A stretch of DNA of 64,000 nucleotides from Actinokineospora terrae (lineage in GTDB: Bacteria > Actinomycetota > Actinomycetes > Mycobacteriales > Pseudonocardiaceae): assembly GCF_900111175.1 (NCBI RefSeq), contig NZ_FOGI01000012.1, forward strand, positions 124,001 to 188,000, in the 5' to 3' direction. The position numbers and the translations under genes are program-made. Below the pieces are notes generated by a model. The model was not told where the DNA came from, searched no databases, and saw only the letters and a program-made list of their open reading frames with translations. How positions within the stretch are numbered: the stretch's first letter is position 1; every line of letters begins with the position of its first letter. This document shows, one piece after another, positions 27,888-37,676 of the stretch.

Positions 27888-29363
27888 TTACCGGACGGTG
27901 ATGGTGTATTCGGCAGTGCCGGTCTTGCCGGTGCTGTCGGTCGCGGTGATGGTCACCTTGTGGGTGCCGCGCTGGTACGGGCCCGCGACCGTCATCCGGG
28001 AGGTGCCGCCCGGGTTGTTGATGGTCGAGGGGGAGAACATCGGGCCGGAGAGGCCGCCGGTGCCGGTGAGCTTGACCGCTCCGGTGGCGCCGGTGATGCT
28101 GACCGTGGCGTTGGCGTAGCCGCCGGGGCCGACGGTGGCGGCGTTCGGGGAGACCGTCACCTTCAGGCTGCCGGTGGGCGGCTGGCCGCCGTCGCCGACC
28201 GTGAGGGTGTACTCGGCGGCCTTGGAGCCGGAGGTGCCCTTGGCGGTGACGGTGACCTTGTAGGTGCCGGACGGGGTGGTCGCGGCGGTCTGCAGGGTCA
28301 GCTTGGCCACGTCGCCGGAGTTGACCGACGTGGGCTGGAAGGTGGCGGTGGCGCCGGTGGGCAGGCCGGAGGCGCTGAGGTCGAGCTTCTCCGCGCCCTG
28401 GTCGCCCGCCTTGGTGGTGACGCTGGTGGAGACGTACTTGCCCGCGTCCACCTTGCCGGTCGCCGGGGACAGCGCGACCGAGAACGTGCCGTCGCCGGGC
28501 GGGGTGGTGCCGCCGATCTCGCCCTTGGCCCAGTCGCCCATCGCGTTGGTCAGCCGACCGAAGATGCTGTAGCGGTCGCACTTGCTGGAGCCCCACGAGG
28601 AGACGCCGACGATCACGCCGTCCACGATGAGCGGGCCGCCGCTGTCGCCGGAGCAGTTCGCCGTGCGCCCGTCGTTGTAGCCCGAGCACACCATCAGGTC
28701 GCCGTTGACCTTGATGTCGAACACGTTGCAGCCGGACGGGTCGTTGATCGGCAGCGTGGTCTTGCGCAGCTCGCCGGAACCACCGCTCGACGACGTCTTG
28801 CCGTAGCCGAGGGACAGGGCCGACTTGCCCGGCGCGGTCAGCGCGGTGTCGCCCGAGCCCGCCACCTTGGCCCACTGGGCCTCCGGCACCGGCAGGTCGT
28901 CGGCGGTGGTGACGACCGCGACGTCGTAGCCGGTCTTCCAGCCGCCGTTGCCGCTGTAGTTGGGGTGGGTCTTGAACGAGGCCACCTTGGTGCGGAAGGT
29001 CTCGTCGCCAGGGGAGTTCAGGTCGTCGTCACCGTAGATGTAGCTCTTGTCGCCCACCGCGTCGATCATGCAGTGCGCGGCGGTGATGATCTTGCGCTTG
29101 CCGACGACGGACGCCGTGCACGACTGCCCCTGCGGGCCACCGCCACCGACGCGCATGCCCGCGATGATGAACGGGTGCTCCTTGACGGTGGTCTTGGTCC
29201 CGTTGACGATCTGGGCGCTGGCGTCCGGGCCGGGCAGGTCCGCGGTCGGGTTCGCCGCGATGCTGATGCGCTCGGTCTGCGCGGCTCCGGCGCTGGTGGT
29301 GATCGCCACGGTCACGGCGGCCAGGGCCAGCGTGACTGCTGCGGCGAGGTGTCGTTTCCTCAT
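27888..29363 (-). CDS. Secreted trypsin-like protease with two C-terminal Ig-like domains
   Basis: 491 residues. A signal peptide (first 28 residues) is followed by a short propeptide; the mature S1 domain begins near IVNGTKTTVKEHPF. The triad is His in TAAHC, Asp in YDVAVV and Ser in GDSGGP. After a short TTPPGDG linker come two beta-sandwich modules (about 300-395 and 405-491), both rich in Thr/Ser/Gly, that resemble bacterial Ig/NEW3-like domains and probably bind a surface or polymer. It starts 41 bp downstream of the subtilisin gene and is probably co-transcribed with it. Confidence 0.9.
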   Translation of the reverse strand: MRKRHLAAAVTLALAAVTVAITTSAGAAQTERISIAANPTADLPGPDASAQIVNGTKTTVKEHPFIIAGMRVGGGGPQGQSCTASVVGKRKIITAAHCMIDAVGDKSYIYGDDDLNSPGDETFRTKVASFKTHPNYSGNGGWKTGYDVAVVTTADDLPVPEAQWAKVAGSGDTALTAPGKSALSLGYGKTSSSGGSGELRKTTLPINDPSGCNVFDIKVNGDLMVCSGYNDGRTANCSGDSGGPLIVDGVIVGVSSWGSSKCDRYSIFGRLTNAMGDWAKGEIGGTTPPGDGTFSVALSPATGKVDAGKYVSTSVTTKAGDQGAEKLDLSASGLPTGATATFQPTSVNSGDVAKLTLQTAATTPSGTYKVTVTAKGTSGSKAAEYTLTVGDGGQPPTGSLKVTVSPNAATVGPGGYANATVSITGATGAVKLTGTGGLSGPMFSPSTINNPGGTSRMTVAGPYQRGTHKVTITATDSTGKTGTAEYTITVR

Positions 29364-29404
29364 CGTTCTCCTTCAATGGCAGGGTGTTGCCTAGCTGGGG
29401 ACAG

Positions 29405-30958
29405 TCAGAACGTGATCGACCAAGCGGTGAGCGTGCCCGCGTCGAACTTGTAGACGTCGCGGACGGAGAGCTTCCAGGTGCCGTTCGCGTCCTCGCGGGA
29501 GGCGTCGACGGAGAAGCTCTTGTGGACACCGCCGGACTCGCCGACGTCACCGGACTTCTTGAGCGGGTAGGACGTCCCGCTCGGTCCGACCAGGTCGATG
29601 GCGAGGTCACCGGTGTAGCCGTGGTCGATGTCCACGCGCACCGCGAGGGTGGCGGACGCCTTGCCGGGGCAGGCGCTCTGGCTCACGGAGCTGCCGACAG
29701 CCGTACCCGCGTCGGGGATGGCCACGTCGTCGTCGTTGGTCTTGACACCGCACTGCGACGGCGGGGTCCCGCCACCGATGTCACCGACGTAGAGCAGCTT
29801 GTTGGGCGAGCCGGTGCCGGGGTTGCTGACCAGGTCGGGGGTGGCGCTGCGCACCAGCGCGTCGCTGACCTGCTGCGGGGTCGCGGACGGGTTGGCCGAC
29901 AGGTACAGCGCAGCGGCGCCCGCGACGTGCGGGGAGGCCATCGACGTACCGCTGGCGTTGCGGAACTGTCCGGTGTGGTCACTGGAGTAGATGTTGCCAC
30001 CGGGGGCGAACAGGTCCACACAGGTGCCGAAGTTGCCGCCACGGGTGCGGTCCTTGTTGAACCAGCCCACGGTGATCACCTCGGGGACCCGCGCCGGGCT
30101 GACGCCACAGGCGTCCTGACCCGCGTTGCCCGCGGACACCGCGACCACGATCCCCTTGGCCACCATGGCCTTGGCCTGCTCGTCACCGACGCCGACGGTG
30201 TCCATGCCCAGGCTCAGGTTGACCACCGCGGGCTTCACCGCGTTCTTGGCCACCCACTCCATCGCGCTGACCGTGGCCGAGTCCGGGCCGGAGCCCTTGC
30301 AGTCCAGCGACCGGACGGCCACGATCTTGGCCTTCTTCGCCACGCCGACCGTCTTGCCCGCGATCGTGCCTGACACGTGCGTGCCGTGGAAGTAGCAGTC
30401 GCTCGCGTCGGTGTCGTTGTCGAGGAAGTCGTAGCCGTAGCTCGCCCGGCCCTCGAACTCCGAGTGCGCGGCATACACTCCCGAGTCGATGACGTAGGCG
30501 GTGACGCCCTCACCCGAGTTCGGGTAGGTGTACTTCTTGTCCAGGGTGGCGGTGCGCTGGTCGACCTGGTCCAGACCCCACGACGGCGGGTTGAGCTGGT
30601 CGTCGTTCGCCCTGGTCGTGCCGTCCTGGTAGACGGTCTTGACCGACGGGTCGGCCGCCAGGCGCCGCGCCTGCTGCTCGGTGAGACCCCGGGCCGAGAA
30701 GCCGTTCAGCGTGACCGAGTAGGTGTCGGTCACCTGGCCGCCGTAGCGCTGGGCGAGCGAGGCGGCCTGACCTTCGGCCGCGGCGCGGGCGCCGCTCTTG
30801 AGCACCACGATGTACTGCCCGGAGTAGTGCTGTTTGGCCTGGACCACATCCGCCTCGGCCTGCTGCGCCGCGGCCACGCCCGTGGTCGTCGCTACCGCCG
30901 CGGCGGCGATCGCGACAGCGAACAGGCTCGATATCCATCGCGTCCTGCGCTCTTGCAT
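29405..30958 (-). CDS. Secreted subtilisin-like protease (S8, proteinase K type) with P domain
   Basis: 517 residues. Signal peptide, I9 inhibitor-type propeptide (QYIVVLKSGARAAAEGQA through about residue 105), then the S8 catalytic domain: Asp in AYVIDSGVYAAH, His in FHGTHVSGTI, oxyanion Asn in SAGNAGQDAC and Ser in GTSMASPHVAG. The last 100 residues form a proprotein-convertase P domain (DIDHGYTGDLAIDLVGPSGT). I chose ATG 30958, which has GGAGGA 4 bases upstream; upstream ATGs lack a good site. Likely operon with the S1 protease, facing a LAL regulator. Confidence 0.93.
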   Translation of the reverse strand: MQERRTRWISSLFAVAIAAAAVATTTGVAAAQQAEADVVQAKQHYSGQYIVVLKSGARAAAEGQAASLAQRYGGQVTDTYSVTLNGFSARGLTEQQARRLAADPSVKTVYQDGTTRANDDQLNPPSWGLDQVDQRTATLDKKYTYPNSGEGVTAYVIDSGVYAAHSEFEGRASYGYDFLDNDTDASDCYFHGTHVSGTIAGKTVGVAKKAKIVAVRSLDCKGSGPDSATVSAMEWVAKNAVKPAVVNLSLGMDTVGVGDEQAKAMVAKGIVVAVSAGNAGQDACGVSPARVPEVITVGWFNKDRTRGGNFGTCVDLFAPGGNIYSSDHTGQFRNASGTSMASPHVAGAAALYLSANPSATPQQVSDALVRSATPDLVSNPGTGSPNKLLYVGDIGGGTPPSQCGVKTNDDDVAIPDAGTAVGSSVSQSACPGKASATLAVRVDIDHGYTGDLAIDLVGPSGTSYPLKKSGDVGESGGVHKSFSVDASREDANGTWKLSVRDVYKFDAGTLTAWSITF

Positions 30959-31067
30959 CGATTCCTCCATCGTGCTTTCGAGCGGCCTCGGCAGGGTGTT
31001 TTGGGGCATCGGGCCGCTCGGGAATCACCCTTCGGCCTGGGCGGAGGGGGAACAAGCGTGGCCAGGA

Positions 31068-31083
31068 CCCGTATGGGTACGGG
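31068..31083. promoter_or_regulatory. Inverted repeat in the protease/LAL divergent region
   Basis: CCCGTA-TGGG-TACGGG, a perfect 6-bp palindrome about 110 bp from each divergent start codon. It is a candidate binding site for the LAL regulator; short and unproven. Confidence 0.35.
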
Positions 31084-31188
31084 ATCGTGCGTACCGCGGC
31101 GGCCACCGGCGGAGGGGTTACGGTGCCGCGCTCGTAGACCTACCCTGTCGGGCATTCCTCTACGGGTGGACCACCGACGGGAGCGAGC

Positions 31189-34002
31189 ATGGGTGATGGC
31201 CGCGGTACGCCCCTCTACCTCCGGTCGAGCTCGGCGCCGATGGTCGGCAGGGACGCGGAGCTGACCGCGCTGCTCGGCGCGGTGCGGCACCCGCCGTCCG
31301 CCGCGTTCGTCGAGGGCCAGGCCGGGATGGGCAAGACCAGGCTGGTCACCGAGCTGGCCGCGGCCGCGGCGGACGGGGCAGCGCGGGTCGTGATGGGCAC
31401 CTGCCAGCCGCTGGCCGACCCGTTCCCGTACGGGGTGCTGCTCGACTGCCTGAGTCAGTGCGGCGACCGGCTGGACGCGCCCGGCCCGGTGACCGGCGCG
31501 CTGCGCGACCACCTGCCCGAGCTGGCCGACCGGCTGCCGCCCGCGCCGCGCGCCCTGGGCGATCCCGAGGCCGAGCGGCACCGGGTGTTCCGGGCGGTGC
31601 GGGAGCTGCTGCGCTGCCTGGGGCCGACCGTGCTCGTGCTGGAGGACCTGCACTGGGCGGACGAGGAGACCCGCCAGGTGCTGCGGTTCGTGCTGGGCAA
31701 CCCGCCGCCGGGCCTGTCCGTCGTGGCGACCTACCGGCGGGAGGACCTGACCACCGGGGCACCGCTCGGCCACGCGTTCCACGTCCCGCCCGGGGTCATG
31801 GGGGTCAACCTGGTCTTGCGCCCGTTCGACGTGTCGGGTGTGCGGGCGATGGTGGACGGGCTGGTAGGGGCCGCGGCGACGTCGGTGCCGTTCGCCGAGG
31901 CTTTGCTGAGTGCGACGGCGGGGATACCGTTCGTGGTCGAGGAGACGGTGCGTGCGCTGCCCGATCCGGTGCGTGACGTGCGCGCTGACGGGGCCGCGCT
32001 GGCCGGGATCGACGTGCCGGTCCTGGTGGCGGACGCGGTCCGGGACCGGATGGGGACCCTCCCCGTGGCCGCGCGGTCGATCGCCGAGGCCGCCGCGGTG
32101 CTGGACGTGCCGGAGTCCGTCGACATCCTGGCGGCGGTGGCGGGGAAGGCGGAGGCGGAGCACCTGGTCACGCTGGTGGAGTGCGGCGTGCTGGTGGAGA
32201 AGGCGCCGAACAGGTACGGCTTCCGGCACGACATCGCCAAACGCGCGGTGCGCGCCGCGCTGCCCGGGCCGCGGCGGTGGGAGCTGCACGAGCGGGCGGT
32301 GGCCGTCCTGTCCACTCTGGACGACAAGCCGGTCGCCCGGCTCTCCGCGCACGCCAGGGCGGCGGGCATGACCGGCGAGTGGCTGCGCTACAGCGAACTC
32401 GCCGCCGAGGCAGCGGAAGGGGCCAAGGACCCGGCCACCGCGGTGGACCTGCTCTCCGAGGTGCTGGTCGACCCGGGGATCAGCGCCGCGGACGCGAACC
32501 GGCTGGCCACCAAGCTGTGCGGCTACGCCCTGACCGGGCTGCCCGGCGGGGCGCTGACCGCGCGGGTCGAGGCCCTGCTCTCGGACCCGCGGCTGGCGCC
32601 GGACGTGCGCGGCGAGGTGCACCTGTGGTTCGGGTTGCTGCTGCAGCGCGAGACCGGGGAGGTCGACCGCGGCGCCGAGGAGATCGCCCAGGCCATCGAC
32701 CTGCTCGGTGACCAGCCGGAGCGCACCGTGCGCGGGATGGCGGCGATGGCCGGGCCGTACCTGGGCACCGCGTCCATCGCCGAGTACCAGGCCTCGCTCG
32801 GCCGGGTGGAGCGGATCATCGAGACCCTGCCCACGCTGGCCCTGCGCACCGCCATGCTCGCCACGACCCTCGGCGGGCGGCTCATCGTCGGCGACCCGAG
32901 CACGTGGGACCGGGTCGCCGCGCTACCGTCCCCTTCGGACGTCCACGACGCGGAGGAGATCCACCACCTCGCGCGGGCGCACTGCAACCTGGCGGACGCG
33001 TGCTCGTGGATCGGGCACTACCGGCGGGCACGGGAGTTCCTGCGCACCGGGATCTCCCTGGCCGAGCAGGTCGCGGCGTCCTACGTGGTCGGGACGGCCG
33101 AGGCGACGGCGGTCCGGCTCGACTGGTTGAGCGGGCGGTGGTCGGGCCTGGAGCAGCGGATCGACCGCCTGGTGGGCAATTACGCGAACCTGCTGCTGAC
33201 CGCCGACCTGAACCTCACGCGGGGTTGGCTGGCGGCGGCGCGCGGCGACTGGGTCCGGGCCGAGGGCGCTTTCCTCGCGGCGGCGGGAACCCAGACCTTC
33301 CCGGTGGGCATCTCGGCGGCGGGCGGGATGGCGGGCATGCTGCTGAGCCGCGGTGAGTCCGTCGCGGCTGGGGAACACGTGGAACGCGGCGTCTCGATGT
33401 TGCGGCGCAAGGGCGCGTGGGCGTGGTCGGGCGACATCCTGCCCCAGGCCGTGGACTTCTACTTGGCCGGTGGGCGTCTCGATGCCGCGCGGTCACTCGT
33501 GGCGGAGACCGCCGCGGGCCTGGAAGGTGTCGACGCCCCGCTCGCTTGGGCGGCGCTGGCCGGGTGCCGCGCGGCGCTGGCCGAGACCTCTGTCGACCGC
33601 TCACGCCTGTACCGGGAGGCCATCGACCTGCACCAGGACCTGGGCTTGCCCTACCGCGCAACCCAACTAGCCGAACTCCACGAGGGCGACTCCCCCACCG
33701 ACACCGCCGTGTTCGACGCCCTGGCCCAGTCCTACGACTCCCTGGGCGCGACCGTCGACGCCGCCCGCTGCCGCCACCGAATCCGAGGCACCGGCACAGC
33801 CACCCCCTCCCGCCGCGGCCGCCGCGGCTACGGCACGGAGTTGTCTCCCCGAGAACAAGACGTAGCCCGCCTACTCGCAGGCGGCCACACCAACCGAGAA
33901 ATAGCCCAAGCCCTCTTCCTCTCCCGCCGCACCGTCGAGGAATACGTCGTCAAGGTCCGCAGAAAACTCAACGCCCCCTCCCGCCACGACGTCCACCTCT
34001 GA
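31189..34002 (+). CDS. LAL-type LuxR regulator (AAA ATPase plus HTH)
   Basis: 937 residues. The N-terminal AAA/STAND ATPase has Walker A GQAGMGKTRL and Walker B LVLEDLHWAD, preceded by the usual MVGRDAEL opening. A helical TPR-like middle (about 350-850) follows. The C-terminal LuxR helix-turn-helix is GTELSPREQDVARLLAGG continuing to VRRKLNAPSRHDVHL. These large ATP-regulated activators usually respond to sugars or control secondary or extracellular metabolism. It faces the subtilisin-trypsin operon, so it may activate those proteases. The HTH sits at the very C-terminus, so the protein is complete. Confidence 0.9.
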   Translation: MGDGRGTPLYLRSSSAPMVGRDAELTALLGAVRHPPSAAFVEGQAGMGKTRLVTELAAAAADGAARVVMGTCQPLADPFPYGVLLDCLSQCGDRLDAPGPVTGALRDHLPELADRLPPAPRALGDPEAERHRVFRAVRELLRCLGPTVLVLEDLHWADEETRQVLRFVLGNPPPGLSVVATYRREDLTTGAPLGHAFHVPPGVMGVNLVLRPFDVSGVRAMVDGLVGAAATSVPFAEALLSATAGIPFVVEETVRALPDPVRDVRADGAALAGIDVPVLVADAVRDRMGTLPVAARSIAEAAAVLDVPESVDILAAVAGKAEAEHLVTLVECGVLVEKAPNRYGFRHDIAKRAVRAALPGPRRWELHERAVAVLSTLDDKPVARLSAHARAAGMTGEWLRYSELAAEAAEGAKDPATAVDLLSEVLVDPGISAADANRLATKLCGYALTGLPGGALTARVEALLSDPRLAPDVRGEVHLWFGLLLQRETGEVDRGAEEIAQAIDLLGDQPERTVRGMAAMAGPYLGTASIAEYQASLGRVERIIETLPTLALRTAMLATTLGGRLIVGDPSTWDRVAALPSPSDVHDAEEIHHLARAHCNLADACSWIGHYRRAREFLRTGISLAEQVAASYVVGTAEATAVRLDWLSGRWSGLEQRIDRLVGNYANLLLTADLNLTRGWLAAARGDWVRAEGAFLAAAGTQTFPVGISAAGGMAGMLLSRGESVAAGEHVERGVSMLRRKGAWAWSGDILPQAVDFYLAGGRLDAARSLVAETAAGLEGVDAPLAWAALAGCRAALAETSVDRSRLYREAIDLHQDLGLPYRATQLAELHEGDSPTDTAVFDALAQSYDSLGATVDAARCRHRIRGTGTATPSRRGRRGYGTELSPREQDVARLLAGGHTNREIAQALFLSRRTVEEYVVKVRRKLNAPSRHDVHL

Positions 34003-34388
34003 CATTGCGCCCAGGGAACGGGTCGCCTTGTCCCGAGGTCGACCCGAACCCCGTCCTTCGGCACAACGAATGACTGGGCGCTCCTCTGGCAAGTCGAGGC
34101 CTTCGACACGACGGGGTGCCGACCGGGTAAGGCGTGCCTGGCCATTCGTGAGCGTCCGTCAGTAGCACGATCGCCGAAGGCTTGTTGGCACTTTCGACTC
34201 GATGGGTGAATGGTCTGGTTCCTGGTCCCAGCGGTTGGGTGGCATTAGGCCGCTAGGGGCAATCACAGCCGATTCGCCGAGTGGTGGGGATCGGGGTCGT
34301 TGATCATGGCGTGCGTCGGGTTGTCGAGCAGGGGTGGGGTTGCGGGGATGGTCGCGGCGGCGGGGATCGAGGACGTGCGGCGGTTGAA
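34003..34388. other. Gene-free stretch after the LAL gene
   Basis: 386 bp of slightly lower GC. Open frames exist but none has a good ribosome site or recognisable product. I see no strong hairpin. Confidence 0.5.
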
Positions 34389-34934
34389 GTGGCGGACGGT
34401 GGCGCTTCGGGGCAGGACGACCTGGGCGGGCCGGTGCGCCACACGGTGTCCGACGAGGTGGCGAACGCGGCGGTGGAACGGTTGCGCAAGCGGGGGTTGG
34501 TGTCGGCGATCGTCGGGGTCGTGTTGCTGGTGGGCGTGGTGGTGTTCGTGTTCGGGATCTCGGTGCGGGTGTGGGGGTCGTTCCTGGACTCGCCGCCGTT
34601 GGTGTCGCCGCTGATGTCGTTCCTGTTCGCCGGGGCGCTGATGCTGGTGGTGACCGGTGTGGTCGGACGGCTGCGGTGGAGTGCCCGCGCGGAGGCGATC
34701 GGGCACTTCGGGTGGACGGCCGGGGTCGCGCGGGTGGACCCGGTGGTCGCCGACGCGGTGGTGGTCGAACTCGCGGACAGCCGAACGCTGCGGCTGGTCA
34801 CGACCAAACCGGTCAACCTGAAGATCCCCGTCGAGATCCGCGAGGGCGACGTCCTGGTCGGCGGCGAGGGCGACGCGTCGACACTGGTCTTCACCAACGG
34901 GCCGGTACTCGCGGCGGCCAGGACCATCCACTGA
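34389..34934 (+). CDS. Small membrane protein of unknown function
   Basis: About 181 residues from GTG 34389 (start uncertain; a GTG 45 bases later is also possible). Two hydrophobic helices are visible: LVSAIVGVVLLVGVVVFVFG and LMSFLFAGALMLVVTGVVG, followed by a soluble C-terminal domain rich in beta-strand pattern (VVVELADSRTLRLVTT, KIPVEIREGDVLVGGEGD). I do not recognise the family. The next gene begins within about 25 bp, so they may be co-expressed. Confidence 0.55.
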   Translation: MADGGASGQDDLGGPVRHTVSDEVANAAVERLRKRGLVSAIVGVVLLVGVVVFVFGISVRVWGSFLDSPPLVSPLMSFLFAGALMLVVTGVVGRLRWSARAEAIGHFGWTAGVARVDPVVADAVVVELADSRTLRLVTTKPVNLKIPVEIREGDVLVGGEGDASTLVFTNGPVLAAARTIH

Positions 34935-34957
34935 AGCACCCGTGGACGAGCGGCGTC

Positions 34958-35449
34958 GTGGTCGCGGTGGTGCTCTTGGGACTGGGGTCGCACGTCACCG
35001 CGTGCGGCCCCGGCCAGCGCCTGCGGGCGAACCTCGAGGACACCTGCGACCCGGCGGACAGGGCCATGGCCGAGCGGCTGGTGGCCGACGAGGTGCTCGA
35101 CCTCGTGCCGGAGGGCGTGCGGGCGCAGGACAAGTACACAACCCTGCCCTGCGAGGACGACGACGGCCTCGGCGCCGCGGGCCGGACGTTCATCTCACAG
35201 GGCCAGTACCCGGCGATCCGGGCGTTCCACAAGGCCGAGTTCACCAAGCGGCGCTGGGAGTTGCGCTTCGAGGCTCCGCTGGAGAGTCCCGGCCCGGGCG
35301 AGTTGGACACGACGGATGTGCACGTGTGCTTCGAACGGGCGGACCTGCCCGGGGTGACCCTGGGGCTGTACTTCCACCACCAGGCACCACTGCACTACTG
35401 GGTCCGATTCCGCTTCGGCGAGCGCAACCAACCCTGCCCCACCAGCTGA
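34958..35449 (+). CDS. Putative lipoprotein or secreted protein, unknown
   Basis: About 163 residues from GTG 34958. A short hydrophobic leader ends in HVTAC, a possible but poor lipobox. The rest is polar with several cysteines (DTCDPAD, LPCEDDD, VHVCFERAD, QPCPTS) that could form disulphides outside the cell. No family recognised. The reading frame is open further upstream and an in-frame CTG overlaps the previous stop, so the true start is uncertain. Confidence 0.55.
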   Translation: MVAVVLLGLGSHVTACGPGQRLRANLEDTCDPADRAMAERLVADEVLDLVPEGVRAQDKYTTLPCEDDDGLGAAGRTFISQGQYPAIRAFHKAEFTKRRWELRFEAPLESPGPGELDTTDVHVCFERADLPGVTLGLYFHHQAPLHYWVRFRFGERNQPCPTS

Positions 35450-35479
35450 CGCCGTGCCCGTGTCCACACGGGAGCGTGG

Positions 35480-35920
35480 TCAGCGGCGGCCGGTGGCCAG
35501 GATGACGAGGAACTGGCCGCCGCCTGGTTCGATGGTGGCGGTCACCGGTAGGTCGGGTACCAGGCGCGAGAAGCGGTCGACCAGCCACTCCGCTGTCTCC
35601 TGGGCGTCCTGCTTGGTCGGGCAGCGGGCCACCATCTCGCGGCCGCCCTTGCGCTCCAGCCGCCCGGCGACGGTGATCAGCGGCGCAGGCTCGACCACGT
35701 GCAGGCGGTCCGGCCAGGCGATGACCACCTTGACCGCGCCCTTGCGGGTGTTGCAGCCGCGGTGCGCGAGCCGCTCGGCGACCTTGGCCTTCCGGTCGGC
35801 CGTCCGGCTGTCGACACTGGGCCCCCGCGCATCGTTCACCGACATCCCGGCGTCGACCGCCTCATCACACACCCAACACCGCCAGCCATCCCGCTCGGCC
35901 ACGTCATCAAGAAGACTCAC
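35480..35920 (-). CDS. Small protein with degenerate HNH-like zinc motif
   Basis: 146 residues. The N-terminus RDGWRCWVCDEAVD followed by AHRGCNTRKGAVKV resembles the Cys-pair and CN-x-x-KG parts of HNH endonucleases, but the catalytic His-rich segment between them (usually DH) is replaced by SRTADRKAK. The C-terminal half is unassigned. It is either a diverged HNH nuclease or a zinc-binding protein derived from one. It stands alone, convergent with the lipoprotein gene. Confidence 0.6.
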   Translation of the reverse strand: MSLLDDVAERDGWRCWVCDEAVDAGMSVNDARGPSVDSRTADRKAKVAERLAHRGCNTRKGAVKVVIAWPDRLHVVEPAPLITVAGRLERKGGREMVARCPTKQDAQETAEWLVDRFSRLVPDLPVTATIEPGGGQFLVILATGRR

Positions 35921-35987
35921 CCGAGCAAACTAGCCTGCCCACCCCCCACCCCGCACACCACGTCCGGATGAGCGGGCGCCGGGCCCG

Positions 35988-36791
35988 TCACGTCTGGGAC
36001 CTGGTCCACAGTTTGATGTCGACGACCACGTTGTCCGTTGCGGCGCCGCCCACGGTGTTGGCCTCGTTGACGCGGATCCAGGCGAGGTTCTTCTCCGAGG
36101 TGAGGAAGCAGTACTTCTGGCCGGCGAGGGCGATCGCGTATGAGGAGCCCGCGGTTTGGTCCTTGAGGAGTTTGCGGCAGTCGGTGTAGGCGTCCTTGTC
36201 GGGGCCGCTGTCGCTGAAGAGGTCGCCGCCGTTGGCGTAGAGGGTGGAGGTGCTGCGGCCGAAGTAGAGGTCGATCGCGCCGCTGGGGCCGGTGGCGTCG
36301 GTGACCTTGCGGGGGCCGCTGTCGAGGTTGACGCCCTGTTCGAGGGTGAGCCGGATCTGCCCGCTGTAGAAGGGTTCCGGCGTGCTCGCTGCGTCCGGCG
36401 CCGGGGTGTCGACGGTGGTAGACGTGCCGCCCGCGAGGTCGCTGGGAGGGGTGCTGGAGGTCGGGGGCGGCTGTGTGGAGGTCACGGGCGCGGTGACGTT
36501 GGCCGCCGCCTGCTCGGGTGCGATGTAGTGGCTGGCGCTCAATGCCAGGGCGCCGCAGCCGACCGCGATGACGGCCACCGGCGCGATGATCGACGTGCCC
36601 AGCGGCCTGCCCCGCAGCTGCACCAGGCGGACGACGCCCAGCAGCGTCCCGACCGCCCCGCCGATGATGCCGCCGAGCCAGCCGACGCTGTAGAGCAGGC
36701 TGATCCCGGCGAGATCGGCGAACGACCCGACACCCGCCGTCCACCTCCCCAGCGGCTCGGGGGGCGGGGCCTGCTGCTGGACCTGGTTCAC
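35988..36791 (-). CDS. Membrane-anchored protein of unknown function
   Basis: 267 residues from GTG 36791 (GGAGG eight bases upstream). The N-terminus is Gln/Pro-rich (VNQVQQQAPPPEPLG), then two or three hydrophobic helices (about 35-60 and 70-95), a Pro/Thr/Ser linker (TSTQPPPTSSTPP), and an extracellular domain of about 130 residues ending with AIALAGQKYCFLTSEKN and VVVDIKLWTRSQT. The last domain is a beta-rich module seen C-terminally in actinobacterial envelope or kinase-associated proteins. Function unknown. Confidence 0.7.
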   Translation of the reverse strand: MNQVQQQAPPPEPLGRWTAGVGSFADLAGISLLYSVGWLGGIIGGAVGTLLGVVRLVQLRGRPLGTSIIAPVAVIAVGCGALALSASHYIAPEQAAANVTAPVTSTQPPPTSSTPPSDLAGGTSTTVDTPAPDAASTPEPFYSGQIRLTLEQGVNLDSGPRKVTDATGPSGAIDLYFGRSTSTLYANGGDLFSDSGPDKDAYTDCRKLLKDQTAGSSYAIALAGQKYCFLTSEKNLAWIRVNEANTVGGAATDNVVVDIKLWTRSQT

Positions 36792-37024
36792 GTCCACTTC
36801 CTCCGTCGCGCATCGCGTCACGACCCCGACTCGCGCACCAGGGTAGCGACGGGTGATCACCGGCCGCGCACCGGGACCGTACGTCGTATCACCGCGGGGC
36901 CCGGGTGACTCGGCCCGGTCGCGGAGATGAACGACGAGGTCCCACTTCCCCGATGCCGCGCGGCGGATCCGTGGATAGTGGGTGCCTGCCGGGAGTCCGT
37001 CGCGCGACCTTCTCTGGAGAGAAC

Positions 37025-37330
37025 TTGGACACCATCGAGTTCAGGTTCGAGGCAGGGCAGGGCGCCGACGGACCGCACGACGATCTGCGAACCCTCTCCC
37101 TGCACCTGGCCGACGACGACAAGCTCCGCAAGCACGGCAGAACGCTCCTGCAGCACGAACCGGTGCGGCAGGGCGAGTTGGGCACGGCGGAGGTCGTGCT
37201 GGCCGCGGTGTCGGCGGTCGTGGGTGTCGGCCAACTGGCCGTCGCCGTGCGGGCCTGGCGCGACGAGCTCAACCGGCCCACGAGCATCCAACCCGTTGTC
37301 CCCGACCGCGAGATGACTCGCGCGTCAACC
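37025..37330 (+). pseudogene. EACC1-like (effector-associated constant component) remnant
   Basis: From TTG 37025 (GGAGAG site) the frame reads an EACC1-like sequence: IEFRFEAGQGADGPHDDLRTL, then QGELGTAEVVLAAVSAVVGV and LAVAVRAWRDELNRP. EACC1 proteins are small adaptors in actinobacterial NTP-dependent conflict systems, next to trypsin, caspase or TIR effectors. The expected C-terminal strands after residue 90 are not convincing: the frame continues as low-complexity sequence into the next gene, while another frame looks coding at about 37410-37540. I therefore read this as a gene broken near its 3' end, with moderate confidence in the family. Confidence 0.45.
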
Positions 37331-37676
37331 CCCGTCCTAACTCGACGCTTGCCCTTGTGGGCAGCCCAAGTTGCCCGAATGTCCCCAGTGGAGCCAAGCC
37401 CAGTACACGCTCCAAGGGCATCGCCGAGCTCGACTTCCTGCTCGACAACGCCACCGCCGCCGGACTGTCCACAGCAGACCTACAAGCCGAGTCCGGGGTC
37501 AAGCGTGGCCCGACCGGCGTCCTGGACGGTCACCCACCCGCTGCCGCGTCCACCCTGCTCAACCAACCCCGGCGAGGAAGTGGCCGGAGTTTTGGCGGCG
37601 CCGCGCCAGGGCAATCCCGCCGGGTGGGGTCTCCGGTACTACGGTGACACCCAACGGACGAGGAACGGACCACACC

